Source of the DNA: Phaenicophaeus curvirostris
Taxonomy: Eukaryota > Chordata > Aves > Cuculiformes > Cuculidae
Assembly (NCBI RefSeq): GCF_032191515.1
Contig: NC_091399.1
Location: 26,201,527-26,265,526 of the forward strand
Direction: 5' to 3'
Length of the DNA stretch: 64,000 nucleotides
The position numbers were made by a program, and so were the translations under genes. Position 1 is the stretch's first letter. Each line of letters starts with the position of its first letter. A model generated the notes under the pieces. That model was given only the letters and a program-made list of their open reading frames with translations. It was not told where the DNA came from and ran no database searches. Shown in pieces: positions 60,839-64,000 of the stretch.

Positions 60839-63800
60839 CCTGTCCTGGAAGAGAGAGTGTGAGCTCCCCATCACAGAGCTGCTTCCCTGCCAGCTGGCTT
60901 GGTGCTCTGGGTGGGTGTATGTGCTGATGCACTGGCCGGAGAGTGGGAAGAACAGCAGTTGAATTCTGCTTGTCCTTCTCTTGCAGAGGCAGAAGTTATG
61001 ATCTCTCCCCCTTTCCAAGCAGCTCATTTTTAGAGAATACAGGAATCAGTTTTGTCTTTCCAACTTCTTTGATCAATGTGGATCAAAAATCCTGAGGGGG
61101 GGGAAGTGCACAAATTAAAAAAAAGAAAAATAAACAGTATTTTAATACCAAAAAAGGCAGATACCTGTTTTCCCACCCATTCATTTGGAATCAAAACTGG
61201 AAAATATAAGTATTAATAAAAATGGCTTTGAGGTGTAGGAAATACCAGTTGGAAAAAATATTAAATGCCACAGACAATTCATGGTCCTGACTTTAAAAAA
61301 AAAAAAAGGGAGAAAGCCAAGAAAAGATGGGGTAGAAACATTCACCCAGCACAGCTGTGTGGAGAATCAGGCTCTGGCTGTGGATTTGGCTCTGCACACA
61401 TGGGACACTTGAAGCAAAAGTGATCAAGTGTGGTTGTACCAGTTAGACCACTGTGAAGGACGTCTGGTGGAACAAGGGATGAATTCTATTACCATAACTA
61501 CCTGCTTGGTAGGGATATACAAGTATTTTACTATAGTATTAGCATAGTGATGCGACTGAGAAAACAGCATAGTGACTGGTGTGTGCTGTGGGTATCTTTA
61601 CTGTTCAGCGTTAGCTCACCGCGCTAGAAATAACTCCGTTACCGGTCCTAAGTATTTCTTCTGGTCTGGCATGAAGTTTCATCAGCATCTGCATATTGAA
61701 CTATAAAACTGACTGGCAGTATCTTTTAAAAAGGTTTGAGGTGAGGATGTGCTGCTGTTTTATGCAACAGCCTTTGAAAGTTTTATATGCTTCTTAAGTC
61801 AAGGACCAGCTGTGTCTATAGTTTGTTATTGTAGTGAGTATTAATACAAATACACATTTTAACTGTTTTTTCCCTTATCTCTAAATTTTATTCCCCTTAT
61901 TTAGCCAGAAAAGATGGAGTGAATAATTCTTTGTATTGCTGTTAGCTCATGATCATGTATCGTGTTCTAATCCAATTATAGTCTTCAGGTATTTCTGTAA
62001 TGGAATAGTCAAGGAATGCATTACTTTGGTCCTGTGGTAGGAAAGTACACCTGTCTAATCTAGGGGTTCTTCCTTGGGTTTTAGTGAAAACTTGCATAAA
62101 CTAGAGTTCAGTCAGCAGTGGTGGCAGCGTCCTCTGATTTGTTAATTCAGAGGATTTCTGTACAGTTGGATCAGTTCCATGGTATGATGAGTTGCTCCTG
62201 TTTTGTCTCTGGTAGAAAGCCTCTTCTGAATCGTTGCTTTCCCCAAGATCTCTTTAGAGAAGAACATATGAGTGGAGATACTGGAGGTACCTTATGTAAT
62301 TTTCTCTCAGGAAAGGAACTGGGACTATTCTCATTAGAGATGATAAGGGAGGAAAAAGAGTTGCAGATGTGCTCTCTTTCTTTCTATGCCCTTTGTGAAC
62401 CAATGTGAAAACCATTTTACTGCCATTTACTCGTGTCCCTCCAAGCCTTGAAAATAGAGGAATGACAGACCTGTATCTTCTTCCCTAGTAAATGTCACTG
62501 TCCTGTAGGCAAATAATTTAGAAAGTGCTGTTAAAGGAAGATCAAAAGGCTGTATTATAGTGTGTTTTCTAGAGGAAGACTGGTAGGTGATGTTTTGACC
62601 TTTCAAGTTGACAAAACTGAAGCAAGTTTGATTTAGAAGCACAGAGACCTCATTGCTGCTAAAAATTTTGAAAACATTGCTGACAGTGTGGGTGTTCCGA
62701 AGGTGCTTCTGTATATCCAGAATGATTCTGTGATTCTGTGCATCGTGCTGAGGGTGGTGGACAGCCCTTTGCAAGAGTGAAGGCTATAGAAATACCTCAA
62801 TCAGCATTCCTTTTTCTGGGGTGGAGTTAAGAGTTTAAGAAAGAAAGGGACGTCACAAGTTCATAACCAATAAAATACTGTTCACATGCTTGAAATACAA
62901 AGTCTGGAGCTGTGGAAGGTGAAATTAGAGGAGTTTTTTTTTTTTTGCATCCAGCTAAAATACTGCAGTAGGGTTTTTTTGTTTGGTTTAGGGTTTGTTG
63001 TTTTTTTTTTGACTATCCTTTAAAAAAATGTGCTTTTTGGCTTGGTTCTGCTTTGTTGTAAGTATGTGTGTGTTATAGCCCAAGGCTGGCATTCAGAAAT
63101 AGTGAATTCTGTTCTGTTACTGGCACATTAAACTTGGAAAAGCCACTTAATGTACACTTCGGTTGTTCCACCTATAAAATGGAGATGCAGTTTAATTATT
63201 TACTTATCTCAGAAGTCTTTTAAAAGGTCTGAAGCACAAATATTAAGTATGTATAGAGAAAATACAGTAAATGACCATATGTGTAAAGAGGTTAAGCTAG
63301 AGTGGAAAACAATTTGATAATGAGTTGAAGAATTGGCTGTAAGTAGATTACCTTGATCAAAGTATTTAAACACTACGTAAGGAAAAACCTACCATATGCT
63401 GCTTTCTTCAGGCAAAGGTGCTTTTAGAAGTCCTGACAGGAGTTGATACATGTCCTTATTGATTATGCCCTTAAGCTCTTTTCTGTTCCTGAAGGAAGAT
63501 CAAATAAGGGCCATTCTTCATCCGTCTCCCCGGCTTCCTCCTTGCTGTCATGTGTGTTGTACAGGTCTTGCTTTGGAAACCAGCACTCCCTAGGGCATGA
63601 ACAGATTGTTTAAAATCTCAGATGCACATCGGAATAATTTGCGAGGAACTACAATGTCAGAATTACCGTATCATGGCACTGGCAAAGATTTCTGGCCAAG
63701 TCTAAAAGCTGGGAATGTTATCTGGTATTTCTGAACTGAAACAAACTAGAAATGACCCCAAAGAAAACAAAACACTCGCTTCTTTGAAATAAAAAGACAA

Positions 63801-64000
63801 TGTTTAATCTGACGTGAAAATTTATCCAGGAAGACAATCTTGGGTTAATTAGAAAATTGTAAGTGCAGTTAGTATTTCCCTTTCCTGCAGTAATTTACCA
63901 TCTTATAGTATGTTTAATACCCAGTTCTTTCTTAGCACCAAATAAGGGATTTTTTTTCTGTGTTATTAATAGACCAATATTCAGAGTAATAATTGACTTT

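Larger units (their letters stand above)
56009..64000 (+). other. ZZZ3: ZZZ3 intron following the large exon (continues past the window)
   Basis: About 8 kb of AT-rich intron. Two CR1 remnants are listed separately. T runs occur at 62935-62946 and 63001-63010. The next human coding segment begins DYQRLLQTIAVLEAQR; I did not find a match between an AG and a GT here, so that exon should lie to the right. Open frames of 60-144 codons (for example 60304-60738, minus) show no recognisable domain. Confidence 0.75.

Noticed and set aside
62719..62740. ATGATTCTGTGATTCTGTG resembling a CR1 3' end
   Set aside because: Only about 20 bases match and the sequence upstream is not recognisably CR1. Too short to call.
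1..64000. Bacterial-type systems, CRISPR arrays, phage or plasmid features
   Set aside because: Intron-exon structure, CpG island and CR1 LINEs show vertebrate nuclear DNA. No such features were seen.

Overview
The window is nuclear DNA of a bird. Two orthologues of human genes, USP33 and ZZZ3, lie on the + strand in the same tail-to-head order known for human 1p31. Nearly all recognisable repeats are CR1 LINE fragments of the avian type, with ATTCTATG/ATTCTGTG-like 3' ends. Nothing bacterial, phage or CRISPR-like is visible. No tRNA, rRNA or other RNA gene could be supported by eye.

Layout. (1) 1-10694: the last eight coding exons of USP33 (deubiquitinase VDU1). They run from the His box of the USP catalytic domain through both DUSP domains to the stop codon and join in frame to give 329 residues. 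The 3' UTR probably runs to a poly(A) signal at 11714. (2) About 11.7-23.9 kb: intergenic DNA with no supported gene. It holds two short CR1 remnants, a GC-rich patch with an AP-1 motif, a small 21-bp tandem repeat and a degenerate 72-bp-spaced duplication. (3) About 23.96-25.11 kb: a strong CpG island, the ZZZ3 promoter. It has a GCC repeat, a G-run beside a consensus splice donor, a second candidate first exon with YY1 and TCTCGCGAG motifs, a CTCF-like motif and a run of 21 C. (4) 24.4-51.9 kb: a long first intron carrying most of the CR1 copies. Two are long, same-orientation copies of one young subfamily (35.1-36.4 and 39.8-41.2 kb). It also holds a near-perfect 59-bp inverted repeat (38652-38785) and an unidentified pair of minus-strand ORFs (48.3-49.3 kb). 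(5) 51934-52090: a non-coding leader exon packed with nine upstream AUGs. (6) 54447-56008: the large first coding exon of ZZZ3, encoding its disordered N-terminal half. (7) 56009-64000: intron. The SANT/Myb-like and ZZ-finger exons lie beyond the window.

USP33 removes ubiquitin from membrane receptors and centrosomal proteins. ZZZ3 is a histone-reading subunit of the ATAC acetyltransferase complex. The two are neighbours by conserved synteny; the sequence shows no functional link between them. The most interesting signals are the uORF-laden ZZZ3 leader exon, the two perfect or near-perfect inverted repeats in ZZZ3 intron 1, and frame-breaking deletions shared by the two long CR1 copies. I found no clearly new gene system.
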